Source: Sycobia sp. Sy_11 (Eukaryota; Arthropoda; Insecta; Hymenoptera; Epichrysomallidae). Taken from it: a stretch of DNA of 64,000 nucleotides. The notes beneath the pieces are model-generated. The model was not told the DNA's origin and made no database searches. It was given only the letters and a program-made list of their open reading frames with translations. Location of the stretch: positions 62,001-126,000 of the forward strand of contig JACCIC010000214.1 of the NCBI GenBank assembly GCA_018907035.1, given 5' to 3'. This document shows positions 47,141 to 60,588 of the stretch, one piece after another. Position 1 is the first letter of the stretch. Each line of letters starts with the position of its first letter. A program made the translations under genes and the position numbers.

Positions 47141-47583
47141 AATTTTGGCTCGACCCCTCCTCCTCCCCAACCCTTGGGGGGTCATCGATCAACGTAATTC
47201 CGGATCGACGGTCCGCAGATTATCCCCCGAGCCCCGTCTTGCGCGGTCTCGCCGCGTCTCGGGGCGTGAGCAAAGGACGAGCTGGGTGGCGGAGAAGGAG
47301 GAGGAGGAGGAGGAGAAGGAGCGTCAACGAGGATCCGCGCTCGGCCGCTCGGGCGCGGAATTCGATTATATGTGTGGGTTCGACGGTCGCGATATAATCG
47401 CGTTTAAATATACTCGGGACGATCGCGGCCCATGCACGCATGTTCTACGTTAGGTACTGCGCTGCTCGCCGCCTCTTGTACGGCGCAACTTCTCATTCGA
47501 TCGCGGGCGGGAAGGGGGGGGGGGTTACGATATTTCTGAACGCTCTCGATGCGCGTCCATTGTGATCGAAGGTCCAATTGTAC
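47141..47583. other. CpG-rich patch
   Basis: GC-rich and CpG-dense sequence with a (GGA)n tract (47,291-47,320) and an 11-base G run (47,514-47,524). The 102- and 128-codon frames overlap each other and the trinucleotide repeat and show no domain. Confidence 0.5.
47291..47320 (+). repeat. (GGA)n trinucleotide repeat
   Basis: GGA units with two AAG interruptions, in a CpG-rich patch. Confidence 0.9.
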
Positions 47584-48480
47584 ATATATATATACACACA
47601 CGCGCGTATTTACGAGCTTGTCGTGGAATTCAATTTGGACTTTAATGGTTTCGATTTCTGATATACGTTTGATTGCTCGTTATGCGTCCAGAAAGCTTTG
47701 GCGAAAATTCCGTCGGTCATTTAAACTTGCGTACAAGTATTCACGAGCTTGTATTTGATTTTTTTTTTTTTAATGAATTCGCTCGTGAAAAAAAGGCAAA
47801 TAAAGTATGTGAAATAAAGTTATAGGAAATAGGTGTTTTTGAACATTTTCTTAAAATATACAATCGAATAAAAAAAAAAAATTTTTACTGCCATTCTGAG
47901 AATGTGAGAATGTAATCATTAAAAGTACGTTTTATGGCATCAAATTATGTTTATTTTGAAAGCATTCTGACAACTGGTTTTCCTATACTGGCCTGTATTT
48001 CTTTATAGAAGTAAATGTATAAGTACGCATATTTGAAATTAATACAAATACCTGAAATTGAAATATACATTTTTGACCTGTAGAGCTCTGGATGGACAGG
48101 TTAGCAGTAACTTTTTTAAAGTATCTCACGTGATTTCTGAAAAAAAATTTTTTCCGAAATCAGTTTTCTTAATTTAGAACTCTCGTAGTAAAGATTATTT
48201 ATCCGTGTATCAAACCGTATATTTTTGGTAGACTAATGAAAACAGTTATCTAGCTGCGACCTTTTGCCCAAGAATTTTCGATAAATCCACCTAGATCTGT
48301 ACAGCTATAGTATTGTCTAACTAGTGTTAACTTTTATTGCCTTGAATTGCAGATAAATTTGATGTTTCAACGTATTTTCAACTCTAACATACTTTAGCCA
48401 TAGTAAATTGATAGGCGATTAATTTCTCTCTAACATAAAACCGGAAATTCAGTCTTATTGGAGAGCAATCTCTATCTCAC
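47584..48480. other. AT-rich DNA with T and A runs
   Basis: Short TATATACACACACG run near 47,584-47,604, T run at 47,759-47,771 and A run near 47,870-47,881. No gene was recognised. Confidence 0.55.
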
Positions 48481-49000
48481 CCACTCGCGTCCTCGTAATC
48501 CAGCCGAAAGAAACTGTCGAAGTTGCGCGAAGGCAATTACATGATTCGTCGGACTCGCGCGGCCCTCCTCTATCTACAGCGTCGCTCGCGCGAGGTTCAA
48601 AAACTAGCCCGACGGTGTGGCGGGGCGGGGCGGGGGAGGGAGGGAAGGGAGGCAGAGTCAGTCAGTCGACGACGAGGCTCCCGGGGCTTTCGCCCCGATA
48701 TCCGCGCGCGTGATTGATGAAGTCAACTGCGCCCAGGCCTCCGCCGCTCGCGACTGCCGATCGATGTAAATTTGCCTACCGTCGACCGGGGAATAACGCG
48801 CGTCCGCGGACAGATCTACATAGGGGCGCCGACGCGTCGCTCGAACATCCCGTGAATAATGACGGAGGGAGTTCCGAGGGATCCTCGGATGATGCGGATG
48901 GACGGCTTGGTTTGGGGGGGGGGGGTGGCGGCGGAACGGAGTGCCGGTTTCGGTTTCGGACAAAAGAAAGAAATACATCCTATACATAGGATGGCGAGGA
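48481..49000. other. CpG-rich island-like patch
   Basis: Very CpG-dense, with GGCGGGGCGGGGCGGGGGAG near 48,618-48,637 (GC-box-like) and a 12-base G run (48,914-48,925). Stop-poor frames on both strands lack domains. It resembles a CpG promoter or enhancer patch, but no start site or first exon was identified. Confidence 0.45.
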
Positions 49001-50004
49001 TTTCTTTTTTAATGCTAAAGACAATGACTCTTGGATTTCGCCTGGGTAAAAGTGGGCCGAAGAGCGAAAATCGATTTATGTGCCGTTCGCTCAGTCCTCG
49101 GGCACGTTCGTATATAATAGGTAAATATTACTCGTAGTTTTGAGGAGAATCTGTATGTAAGAGTCGATAGAGCGCGAATGACGTATACTGAAAATTGTGC
49201 ATCAATCCTGTCTTACAATTGGGAGATGTCGAATAAAAATTTTAAACTAACAAATATTTTTATCGCGCGTATTTTAAACAATGTAATATAAATATCACCT
49301 AAAAAAAAACTTTCAATAAAAATAGAATAGTTAGGCCAACTTGTACTACTCATATGTATTTTGTGCGAAATTTATTTGAAAAAATTTTCTAAAACATTCA
49401 CAAATATATTGCATAACGAAATTACATATCAAGATTAACTAACGAGACCATTCAAAAATGGCAAAGTTCATTTCACAGGTACCTCTATATATTATAAATA
49501 AATTAATGCACTTAGTTCAAATGACAGCTTAAGTGCGGAAGGTATTACAATAATCAGGCGAATAATGGAACTTCAAGTCTGTGTGAACTTTATATAAAAT
49601 TTTTGATAAAAAGACGTCAAAAATATCAGTATTTAAACAATACATTTTAGACAAAATTATATCTCAAAATGCATAAAAATATATGCTATAGGTAAATGCT
49701 ATATACTTGTTTTCTCAACAATGATAAGTTATGAGAACAATTATTAGAATCGAGAAAAAGTTGATGATTCGCGATAATTCAGTTTCGCGGACCACGCGAA
49801 ACGTGCAAGCACGCAGAGAAAGACAGCGAAAGATATTTTCTGCCTCCTTCGCTTATTCCGGGTAATTTTCATCTAGTGCAAAAGACGCCATCTATATATT
49901 TCAAAATGCTTAAGATAATATCAGCGTTTAATCGTATTATTCGACGTATTCTATGACATTTTGATCCCTCGATGAAAAGATTAACATTCAGAAATAAGTC
50001 GTAG
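49001..50004. other. AT-rich DNA, no gene seen
   Basis: Nothing recognised. Confidence 0.55.
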
Positions 50005-50247
50005 AGCCGTTTGATTTTCGAAAAGTTTCGACGACAAGGCCATGATTTACCCTTTATCCACGATATTATTGAAACATTGCGCAATCTTCTGGAAGAGAGG
50101 ATTATTCATGCTTTGAAACAACCCGCAAGAAGCACGAACGTTAATACAGAATTGATGGAAGTCGCAGCCTTAATGAAAGCAAGGAAAATCAACGATATAT
50201 TTTGCAACTTTTGCCTCAGAGAAGTTATAAAGAAATTTTTTTACTAG
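50005..50247 (+). other. Unidentified 80-codon open frame
   Basis: Stop-to-stop frame with no useful ATG. The product (GHDLPFIHDIIETLRNLLEE and MEVAALMKARKINDIFCNFC) has a helical, charged look. No family or clear splice sites were recognised. It may be chance. Confidence 0.15.
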
Positions 50248-50274
50248 AGCGAAAGACGAAACTTATATCCCGCA

Positions 50275-50278
<4 letters not shown>

Positions 50279-50324
<46 letters not shown>
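50279..50324. repeat. (TA)n microsatellite
   Basis: Pure TA tract of about 46 bases. Confidence 0.96.
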
Positions 50325-50325
<1 letters not shown>

Positions 50326-51981
50326 GCTTTTAGTTACGAATTCTTCCGTATATTAAAAGCGAAACAAAGGAAGTGATAGACGAACGAGGTGAGAGAAAGG
50401 GAAAAGGAGCGAGAGAGAGCCGAATAAAAGAGAATTGGTAGAAGGATTTCCATTCTTCCAGCTGAGATAAGTGAATTATTTCGAGTTTGGAAACTATCGG
50501 TGGTATCTCAATGGAGCGGCAGCGGGGCAATGCTCCAATATCGGGAAAGCTCGCAGGGCCAGAAGGAGATGATGAAAATTCAGTGTAGAAAATTGGGGAT
50601 TTGATTGCGCGAGAGAGAGAAAATCTTTCATTCTTTCGCTTGGGCAACTTATTCATAGTCCTCGCTTCGTACTGCCGACGTCTTAATTTTGCCGCTCATA
50701 CTTCTTGTAAATTTCTCTTTAAAGAAAGAATTTTTTATTTCACGAGCTTCGGCCTTCTTTTATTGCAATATCGATATCGCTTCTTTTATCAGTTTTTGAT
50801 TCATGGTCAACCAACTGGAAATAATAAAAAAATATGACCAGAGAATTGGGCAATTTAAATGAGAAGAAGTTCATTCGCTATATAACTTTGAAGTACGATT
50901 TAACATATATTTAACAATAATTTAAATTGCGTTTAAAATAAACGAATAAAACGTCATAAAATCAAAATATCTCGCTGGGAAGAACTTTTTGTCAACATTA
51001 CCTGCATCGGATACAAAAGAAAATATTATACTCTTTCTACAGTTGCAACTTTCTGCCTCTCTCAACAAGTTTGTCGTGTAAAATGAAATTCCATAATTCT
51101 CATCTTATCGATTTGACTATATATACCACTGTATTTGTATGCAAATATAATGGTAATGGAGGAATCGTATTATGGAGAACTTCTGTATTAAAATGAAATA
51201 AAAAATGTGCCTAAGATGAGGCTACTTTTTATACTCAATTCTATACCGAATATTGACGCATGGTTTTTTTTTCGCATTGCAATATTACCAAATCTTTTAA
51301 GCGTTTCTTAACCTCGTCACGTGGATATGATTGAGGTCGCCGGGTGACTGTTTTGCGTTAAAAAGTCTCATATTTACTGACGTATTTAGTATAGTATTCT
51401 CTTCAGGAATAACAGCCTGACGAAACGTACGCATTACTACTCGAAAGTGTAATGTTCACCACTTCACGATATAAGGTTTGGTAGAAGGAAAGAATTTTGG
51501 TAAAAACCGCGATCACACTTCATAATCGGGTATTAATGAGTTAAATTATTAAAATTGAACTTATTATTATTATTATATCAATGAGGGCCAACGGAAGAGA
51601 TTATAGTATTAAGGTCCTTTTTATTATGTAGATCGTGTATATTATGAAAAATTTTAAAATAATTACACCGTTCTTCTACAATATTTTAAACAATAGATCA
51701 TACGAGTACAATGTCAAAGCAAAAAAAAAACAAAACAAAAAGATTATAGAGATTTTAAAGACGATCAGTCATTTTTTAATATGTATCCTGTAGCAAAGAA
51801 TTATATCCGATTATATTCTGTAACAAAAATTATATCCGATCGACTGGAAAAGATTAAAGAAGATTAGTTATAAAAATTTTTACCTTAAAACTGTTTAAAT
51901 GCTAATAAGAGACGGTAAAAACTTTATTCCCCATAGTGAAATGCAAATTTCATCCCGTAAAAAGCGACTTCGCTATTCTGT
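50325..51981. other. AT-rich DNA, no gene seen
   Basis: A purine-rich run lies at 50,355-50,440. A short tandem duplication lies at 51,789-51,840. Nothing else was recognised. Confidence 0.55.
51789..51840. repeat. Short tandem duplication
   Basis: CTGTAGCAAAGAATTATATC is repeated 30 bases later as CTGTAACAAAAATTATATC, both continuing CGAT. A few differences separate the copies. Confidence 0.7.
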
Positions 51982-51984
51982 GTA

Positions 51985-52039
<55 letters not shown>
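51982..52039. repeat. (TA)n microsatellite
   Basis: TA tract of about 58 bases with one TATG break, at the left edge of a CpG-rich patch. Confidence 0.96.
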
Positions 52040-52042
<3 letters not shown>

Positions 52043-52900
52043 TGTGATGGAATAAAATTTCACCCGGGCTGTCGGAAGCAACGCCGAATAATTAAACGAG
52101 GCGGCGCGGTCGCGCGGGCAGAAGCGATTACCCGGGGGCGATAAGTCCTTACGCTTGGACCCGAAGTTTTGCTCGTATAAAGCAAGGAAAGAGTCCGCCT
52201 CGCCGCGAGTGCAGCGGAAGAGTCCGACGTCTCTTTGCAAATAAACGAATCGTGCCTCGTTCCCCTCCCGCTCCCAGACGCGCGGATATCGCCGCGGTAT
52301 GTCTCGGGGGTGGGGGAGTGGGAGGTCTGGTTAAGAAACAGGGGAGACGAGGATCTGGGAGAGCTCTGAAGGATAACGATGACGAAGCGACGACACGCAT
52401 ACGTCGCTTCGCGTACGTGGCCGTAACGCGGGAAACGCGTTCCGGGGGTTCGACGGAGCGTCGGAAGAGCGCGCGGAGCTTCGGGGAGATTTTTCCGGCT
52501 CTCCCGCTGGAGTCTGCCTTGTTTCTCAGCGGCAGGCCTGCGGCGACATCGGCCCGGATCGGTTGTTCTTTTGTCGAAACGAATAAGCTCGGAGGGCGGG
52601 GGCCGCGGATATACGAACGTATTTCTTCTGCTTTCCTTATGAGCTCTCCTCCCTAATAAATATATCGAACCATCGGGCGTCGTGCGGGACATTGCGACGT
52701 TCTCGGGGGGGGGGGGGGTAATGGAAATTTATGGAAATCGTATAATTCCAATCGGTGACGCGACGAGTGTGGCTCGAATTTTTAAACGAAAAAATTTCAC
52801 ACGAGGCCGCTATAGATTTTTTTTAATCTTATTGGAAGCCTTAACGTACTCGTGCACGCGATGCAAAATGCACGGACGACGCGGTCGCGAATGAAAAAAC
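52040..52900. other. CpG-rich island-like patch
   Basis: About 860 bases of GC-rich, CpG-dense sequence with a 14-base G run (52,705-52,718). A 210-codon minus-strand frame and a 134-codon plus-strand frame overlap. Both are Arg-rich, lack domains and are explained by scarcity of AT-rich stop codons. It is a candidate regulatory or promoter patch. Confidence 0.5.
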
Positions 52901-54330
52901 ACATCCGATTTAAACAATAAATAATTCATTTATTTCTGAAATTCTGCACACTGCGTCGATCCGTGTTGACGTTGTCGAAAAATTCCATTCACGTTGCCGA
53001 AGGATTAAAATCATGAATCTGTGTATATATATATATTTCCATTCTGCTCCAGTGTGCGATTTTTTCCTTCGGGTAATTTGGAATTACGAAAAAGAGTGCG
53101 GTCGAGAAAACTTTTCAGACATATATGTATACATATATATATATATATACATGCATACAGATAAATCGGATGGGAATTGTTATTTTCGCAAATGATAGTC
53201 CCTTGCGTGTACGGGTACCGAGCTTTTAAAAAAGCTCAAAAGTTTACGAGAGCGAGAGCGCAAAGAGCCGAATGTAATTTGAACTAGCCGCACGTATAAC
53301 TGAAACGAAGTCAAGAGAGTCATATCCGCGCGATAAAATATAAATAAAGTTTATAAGCCCATACAAGTCTTGGAAATATTGCAACGTATTATTATGGTGG
53401 TAAAAAATTTGTCCTTTTCATACTCCGAAGCAAATTAAACGCTTTCGTAGAAAATATGTAAGGCATAAAAAAACGAAGAAGATTATGATAGAAATGGCCG
53501 AGCGGAGAATTTGAGAGAGAAAGAGAAATGGATGAGCGGAATGGTCGTGCCAGCGTTGGAAAATTTAAAAAGACCGGGTATATTTTGATTATATCTGTAC
53601 GCTGAAGATGATTATACAAATTATGAGCAATAAATTCCCGAATGGCTTCATTGATATAAAGGACAGATTGTATAGAAATTCGGTCTATTTTTCCAGTTTA
53701 TGTCGAAATGTAATGTAATTTTAAATAATAAAAGAGACTTATTAATAATAGGCTGTTGAAGAAAACATATATTGGAATATTTATTCATTATTGCGTATAA
53801 TAATGCTAAAATATAAATTAAAATTTACGATGAATAAATTTTCATTGGAAATTAATATGTGTCGTATAAATGTAAACATATATAAATACCTTATGAAAAC
53901 GTGTCTTTCATTACATGCATGTGGATAAGAAGTAACACTTACACCATGCAAAATATGGTGGCAATTGCACCATGCAAGATATACATTATAATTAAATAAG
54001 TAAGAACTAATTACGAACTATAAGCAATATTTTGCTTCAGCTCAAATGCTTGCTTAATATTATTTATGTTCAATTCGATTTCCACTTCAGTATACCTTGG
54101 TTAACTCAAATAATTTGACGAATCAAACAATTTTTAAGGAATATAATCCGGTAATATGAAGTAGATTCGATAATACGAAGTAGATCATTTGCTTAGACAT
54201 TGACATTTTCATAATTCCTATACACTTTACGGTATTGATACAAAAAAAAAAATTATAATAATTCGACAGAAATTAATTAATTATGAAACGTAAGGACAAT
54301 TTTTTTCTTCTCACTATCCTCGATTCGCTA
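52901..54330. other. AT-rich DNA with short repeats
   Basis: Short TA tracts near 53,022-53,035 and 53,127-53,150, a hairpin at 53,220-53,237 (GAGCTTTT / AAAAGCTC) and a tandem duplication at 54,152-54,189. No gene was recognised. Confidence 0.55.
54152..54189. repeat. Short tandem duplication
   Basis: A 19-base unit, TAATATGAAGTAGATTCGA, is followed directly by an imperfect copy. Confidence 0.7.
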
Positions 54331-55290
54331 TATGTCTACGTAAAGACATCTGCGCGCCTCTCGTAAAAGTACATATAAAACGTTATGCGAATGGATAAGG
54401 AAAGCCGGGCGTCTCGTTAACCGGGACGCAGAGAGAAAAGATCCGCCGAGAAGACGAAAGGACCGAGGTGCCGCGGCAAAACTGCCTAGCGGGGCGGGAA
54501 TTCTTTTTCCTCGCAAAGCCTCTCTATACTGTAAAAAGAGGAAGGTGTGCGGGGGGGGGGGGTAGTGGCGCAGAACAGCCCCGCGCTCCGATGCGACGCG
54601 CAATATCCCCACCTACCCCTCCCACCGCCACGGAAACCGGGATAATTTTCAAAACGAGCCGGCGCTGATGGCGTCTTCGTCTACATTTTCACGGCGAAAA
54701 TCTACATCGAGAGGCTCGGGTAAGCTCTCGGATATGCATACACACATGCAGATGCACATAGACAGAGAGAGCGAGAGAGAGAGAGAGAGAGAGCGGATAG
54801 TATATATCAAGAGAGGATTCCGTTCCCTTCTACACGTATAATGTACGCAAGCATCTAGACAGATCGCGATAAGCCACCCCGAGGTGCCCGGCCAACTTTT
54901 CGCGACGCGGACTTTACTGCTCGCCGCTTGCAATCGCTAGGGACCACGGCGCAGAGGAGGAAGGAGTAGGGGACGCGCCTGATTACTGGGGCGATCGAGC
55001 CGATGTTGAGAGGGCTAAGAATTCATAAGGCTCGCACGGTACTGATCTTACGGTCTCTTGACCGGCAAACGAAACGCGAATCAAGTGATATATGTGTAAT
55101 GCGATTCACCGTGCAGCTGATCGGTCGAGGTGCGCTGTCGCGACCTCGATCGATGCCGCGGTCAATTACAGAATACCGATTAGCCTATTATAACGTTGCC
55201 GAGTACGGCGTGATTTATAGGCGGGGCCGGACTAGACCGACGGGAGAGACCGGGAACCGTCTGCAGGCCCGAGGTCCTTTCGAAAAATCA
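54331..55290. other. CpG-rich patch
   Basis: CpG-dense sequence with a 12-base G run (54,551-54,562) and a GA array. The 114-codon frame at 55,003 lacks an ATG start and any domain. It could be a real exon but is not supported. Confidence 0.45.
54762..54793 (+). repeat. (GA)n microsatellite
   Basis: GA tract of about 32 bases with one GCGA break. Confidence 0.93.
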
Positions 55291-56440
55291 TTTTCATATC
55301 GCTTCGATAATACATATCTACTATACAAGAAAGAAAAAAAATCTTAATGTCGTTTTTGTAAAAATATAATTTTTTTTTTAATAATGACCTTTAAAAGTAG
55401 TTATTATGAAATTTTTTAAATTAGTCTAATAATGTTCTGATAAAAAAATTTCCACATTTTCTGTCAGCGAATGCGATTATTAAGTCGCTAAAATTTAATG
55501 ACCTTAATAAACCTTTTTTCTGCCGGCTACTGTCTTTTATCCGTTAAACAAGATAAACGACTATCTAACATACTTGATCGATACATATTCATTATTCTTT
55601 TTAAAATCAAAAATAACCTCTTAGACCTTCATCGGACGCGATTCGCCATTGGAGTCGTTGAACAGAAACGATAAGCTATGCAAATAGTATATTCCCAAAG
55701 TGAATAACAGATTAATTTATTTATTTTAACCATTACGTAAAATTATTAACTGTAAAACATTCGGAAGAGCGTAATTAATATGGCACCAATACTAAAATAA
55801 TTAAAATAATTTCTTAGTTTAAAAGAACTTGATCAATATCAAATATACATTGAACGAAATAAATACCAGCTTGGGTGCACTTTTTATTATTAACTAACTG
55901 AAAACCAATTTTCATCGCTATAACCATTCTTCTCGTAAAACGTTTAATCAATCTGACCAAATAATTATTAGGAAAGGCGATTTTCAAGACGAGCAGATAA
56001 TACAAATTTCAACATTACGATTCTGAAAAGTGAATCGAATTTTCGAAAAATGTCACGGAGCTCTCCCTCCAATGAGCCAGTATTTCGAAAGTCAGTATTT
56101 CGAAAAAGAAAATTGCGGCGGTATCTCCTGCGTTCCGCGCCTCGCGTAATCGTGCACTTCAAATCTTTGTTCTGCCCAAGTAATGATGATGACGAAGCTA
56201 TACGACATGAGCAAGTATCCTCGAAAAATTGACCATGAACTTACTATACGGCAGTCCTATACTTTCCGATCCGAAGACGCTCATCGCATATCATCGCCAA
56301 TATTTCTCCTGCAAAACATATTTGTTTCGCTGTTTTTCGCGAACTCGTCAGCGATTAGGAGAAAAAAAAGCATCCTAAAGTGAAAATGCGTCTCGCATAC
56401 CCCGAGACGTTTTAAAAATAAACGTGAGAAACTTCTCCTT
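55291..56440. other. AT-rich DNA, no gene seen
   Basis: A 60-codon ATG frame at 56,050 holds a short internal duplication (AGTATTTCGAAA). No domain was recognised. Confidence 0.5.
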
Positions 56441-56890
56441 CGCCCCTAACTTTCGAGGGCGATTTAACGTTCTCCTTCGCGCCACGCCTCTTTGTTTATT
56501 GCGGCGTGTAGCCAAAACGAAGGGAGGGACTGGCAAGTGAGAACAGCAGAATTAATCGTAAGAACAGCGACTTAGGGAGGCAACGACGTCCGAATATACG
56601 AGGTGCGCGGGGTAAAAACAGTGCTCGGATCCGGACAACGGTAACGCGGCTAAATCCATCCGCACGGAGCGCGAGAGGAGTTGCGAGAGGAGTTGCGCGC
56701 TACGATCGACGTTTTCATACGAAATGGCTTACGGAGCTCCACCACCCCCCCTCCTCTCCCCGTCCTCGTCGCTCGTCGGCGATATGGGAGCAGCGAAACG
56801 ATCGATTTCCCCGTATTGACGTAATTACCGAAAGCAACGCCATTGACGTTCGCGATTGCCGAAACGGAGACGTGCGATGATAACAACTAC
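56441..56890. other. CpG-rich patch
   Basis: GC-rich with a direct repeat of GAGAGGAGTTGCG near 56,671-56,697 and a C run near 56,744. No gene was recognised. Confidence 0.5.
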
Positions 56891-58240
56891 AAATAGTCAT
56901 GTATATATGGCAATGCTGACGGCAAGTGTCAATTGATATCGTGTCCAATTCATTATTGTTTTTTCTTATTCTGTGTAATTTAGAAGCGTGGAAAAATTAC
57001 TGGGGCCAGATATGAATATGAAAAATGTCTCGTATTAGCCACAATGTCTATAATGCCTGTAAAATTTTTATTCTAAAGAAACACAACATTCGTACTCATT
57101 GGTTGTGAATGTTCAATTGTCAACAAACGTGTATTATGCGTCTGAATGCTGCGTATTGCAAACAACTATGTAGTATGCCTAGTTCGAAACTATTTTTTAC
57201 CGTCCGTACCAAATGGCTGAACAATTCAACACGGTATAAATTTTATACAAATATAATAAAAAATAATGTAATATTTTTAAAAAAAAAATGGCGTAAATAA
57301 TTGTACAATTTTTCTCGGATCGAACAGATTTTTTAATGAAGGAAAGTTGTAGACATGTCTTTTTCGGGCGAATGTTAGCTGATTAATTGTGGTTCTAAGC
57401 TTGGTTCATAGCGCTGACTTTGCCTTAATACAGACAATTCCTTTTGGAATGTCGACGTGTTTATTGCGTCGAATTAAAATTGAAGAAAATTCTGTAATTG
57501 ATTTCGTTTTTGAAAAGAGGTCAGTTTTAATGAGAGGGTTTTTGACGAACAGAATTTCAAATGAAGATATGGAAATTTGCAAGAGTTTTGACGATTAAAA
57601 TAGTGTATGTCTGCTAAAGAAAAAAAAATTATTTAAACGCAGCAATATCTTGAATTGTGTTCATTGACGGTATTCATTTTTTTCTTTTTTTTTTGGTAAT
57701 ACTATAATTAATTTTTCCCTTTTACTTATCTTGACGCAAAATACACATTTAAAAATCTACGATTTACAACAAGCTTCGTCAGAAAAGTAAAAGTAAATTT
57801 ATAAATCGAAAAAGTACTTATATTGCGCTACTTCCAACGAATGTCTTAGTGAAACGTTGAATTACCCGTTAATGAAAATGAAAATAATTAAAAAATTTCA
57901 GTCAATTGTTAGATCGATCCATAAGATTCTGCCTAAATAACCTACTAAAGTAAAAACTTAAGCTGAACCGACGTAGTGTCGTTAAAAATTTAACACTTTT
58001 TCACAAGTATGATAGAAATTGGAAAAATCTGACTGGCACGTATTGATTGCTCTTGAAAGACTCAATATTGTTGACTGAAAATCGACTTAATTATTTTCTG
58101 TTTTACGAAAAACAATACCCTATCTGAAAAAATTCGAGGATTCGTGGATTTCAGTGTATGCTATAGAGGTCACGATCAGCCGGCAAAATAGCGAAGCAAC
58201 CTTCGCGAAATTCGAATTTCTGCGTGCATAAAGCGTAAAT
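56891..58240. other. AT-rich DNA, no gene seen
   Basis: Two small frames (57,109-57,300 with ATG; 57,389-57,598) have protein-like stretches but no motif. Nothing else was recognised. Confidence 0.5.
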
Positions 58241-58619
58241 TTGTAAATGGTGCGACTGGGGAGGGGGGGGGGTTAAAGGAAGCAAGTTCGGGAGCAACAG
58301 CCGAAATGGAAAAGTTCTTCTCCGTCCCCCCGTCCCCCCTTCACGCCGCAACGAGCCCGTTGGCGAGCGCTCGGGGACGCGCACGAACGCGCACAGACGC
58401 GGACGCCGACGTATACATACACAATTGCCCGAATAAATTTTGTTGCGTGCCCGCGGCGAGCGAGCCGTGTACGGGCGGAGAATCGAGGATCGTTACGGCG
58501 CGCGGTCGGCGAGCGACGGGGGGGAGGGGGTGGAGGTGGTAGTCGAGAATGCAGGTAGGCGGTCGTGCGGTAGGCGGGTAGGGGGAAGTGAGGGGGGAGG
58601 CGAAGAAGCTTCTACCATA

Positions 58620-58622
<3 letters not shown>
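58241..58622. other. CpG-rich patch
   Basis: Very CpG-dense, with G runs near 58,263-58,271 and 58,518-58,530. Stop-poor frames on both strands lack domains. Confidence 0.5.
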
Positions 58623-58655
<33 letters not shown>

Positions 58656-58665
58656 CATACATACA
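58623..58665. repeat. (TA)n-(TACA)n compound microsatellite
   Basis: TA tract to about 58,650, then TACA units. Confidence 0.94.
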
Positions 58666-58812
58666 CCTGCGGTCTGATCTCTGAGTTACAACGGCTATGG
58701 TTCGCGTGCAGGTGCCGCGGATATATCCAGGCGCGCGACCCAATCCATGCTAAATCAGCTCGCGCAATGCCCCTCCTCCGTTCCTGCCTCCATCCCCCTC
58801 CGGGGGTTGCAA

Positions 58813-58813
<1 letters not shown>

Positions 58814-58860
<47 letters not shown>

Positions 58861-58861
58861 C
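58814..58861. repeat. (TA)n microsatellite
   Basis: TA tract of about 48 bases with TATG steps at both ends; CpG-rich on either side. Confidence 0.95.
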
Positions 58862-59244
58862 TGGCCAGAATGCAAATTGTAAATAAAGCTGATAAATCAC
58901 CGAGGTATACCGCTGTGCGCGGCTCGTGTATACCGGGGTCCGATAAAATATCGGGGGCTCCGATTATAAAATATCCGGCCGGCCCGTTTTACCCTCGCGA
59001 TCGCCGTTCGCCGAAAATCTCGGGAAAATCCGGCCCTCCGCCCTTAAGAATTGATCAGAGCCGAGGATCCGAGAGAGGCGTCGGCGATACGATCGGTCCT
59101 AAAATTGTCGTCGGTCTCGAATACTTGCGCGCGAGACAGGGCGATTCTTTTGCTCGGATGAACGCGACTCCGCACGTACGGTAATTAATCCCCAATACGT
59201 CGGCTTATCTAATCTTTTTTTCCAGTCAATGGAATGCCCGCGGG

Positions 59245-59249
<5 letters not shown>
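58862..59249. other. CpG-rich patch
   Basis: CpG-dense, no domain in any frame. It lies between two TA arrays. Confidence 0.5.

Positions 59250-59291
<42 letters not shown>
59250..59291. repeat. (TA)n microsatellite
   Basis: Pure TA tract of about 42 bases. Confidence 0.96.
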
Positions 59292-59292
<1 letters not shown>

Positions 59293-59870
59293 CCACGCCA
59301 GCAAAGGAAGGCAAGTAGAGCACTGCTCCGGAGTACGCGGTGAGTCATGGGAACTGAGTAGATGGGGGGGCGGGGCTGACTTAAAATTCAAGAGCGCAGC
59401 CGACGAACGCTGTGACTTAAAACTTTATTGCGACAGAACGGAGCGCGGGGTAATCGTCGAGAGCCGCAATTCGAGCCGGGAGAAAAACTACCGATACGAC
59501 GCTGAGCTAGATAAAAAGGAATAAAAGCCAGAATCGCCTCTACAGTCGTCAAATCCTCGCGCGTGGATGACGTGGGAAAAGGGGAGAGGGGTGGGGGATG
59601 GAGCGAGTTCGTGCCCGTCCAGAAGAAGAACGTCGCGCGTGCGAGCCGGGGATCACCGTCTTACACCTCGATTTTTCCAAATTACGAGACCGAGCCGCGT
59701 CCACGCGAGGGGCGCGCGAGAAAAGTGACTTTGCTCCGATCTGCCGTCGCGACGTTATGAGAACTTATGGCTCGGCGAGTACTTTGGAAGAACTGGGGAG
59801 GGGCAGGAGGGGAGAGGAAAAGATGTGCGATATTTATAATACTTTACAGGTGAATTTCCCCAAGTGATTG
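59292..59870. other. CpG-rich patch with a donor-like site
   Basis: CpG-dense. A GTGAGT donor-like site at about 59,339 follows a segment with no usable acceptor. Stop-poor frames lack domains. Confidence 0.45.
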
Positions 59871-60585
59871 TCGCAAATTCGTGCTGCTGCGGCAAAGTTT
59901 TACCGTATGCTATCTGACAGGGATGAAAATTATTGTGCATTTCCTCTCATTTCTCAATGCACATTTTCACAGAGATGACTCAACTTTTCCTTCCTACTGG
60001 AAGAAAAGACGCAAATAAAAAGGCAATGAATTGTGTGTTTTATTGTAATTTTATCACAAAACTGCCGATTCATATAATTCAACAGAATTGGAAAATAATT
60101 AATAGCTATAAAAAATTATTGGGAAATTTAATCCTATCGAAACAGAAACGATAAAAAAATTTTCTTATATTAAGTTCAAAAGCTTTTTGAATAACGAAAA
60201 AAACTATAATCGTCACCTCAACACGTCAGAATGCGTATTTGATAAATATTTTTTTGAATCAAGCGTTGTCACCATTAATTTATCACCATTCTCATAGAAA
60301 TTTTAATGAAAAATTTAAAAACAAAATTCAACTAATCTTAAGTGAAAAACTTTCTTCTCTTATAATCTCTCTTAAGTTATCAGGAAAAAAGAAAAGAAGG
60401 AAGAAACTAGCTGCAATTTTTTTGCGAGCGCGTATTTTTTACCGAGTCTATTATCTTTTATCTTAGAAGAGAAGTATCCAAGGTGTCCCGCACCGAATTA
60501 TTAATCAAACAAATTACTCGAATTATTTTTCTTGCAGCTCTCTGTGTCCTTATTCTAGGAAGGAATAAGTATGTCATCAACTACG

Positions 60586-60588
<3 letters not shown>
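59871..60588. other. AT-rich DNA, no gene seen
   Basis: Nothing recognised. Confidence 0.55.

Noticed and set aside
48245..48256. 12-base match to the core of the miR-9 family (GTTATCTAGCTG)
   Set aside because: The flanking bases differ from the mature microRNA, including the seed side, and no complementary arm lies nearby, so no hairpin precursor forms.
52060..52692. 210-codon minus-strand open frame
   Set aside because: CpG-rich sequence with few AT-rich stop codons, a very high Arg/Ser/Pro content and an overlapping plus-strand frame; no domain.
58440..58900. 148- and 135-codon frames on opposite strands
   Set aside because: Both traverse two TA arrays and CpG-rich spacers; repeat and composition artefacts.
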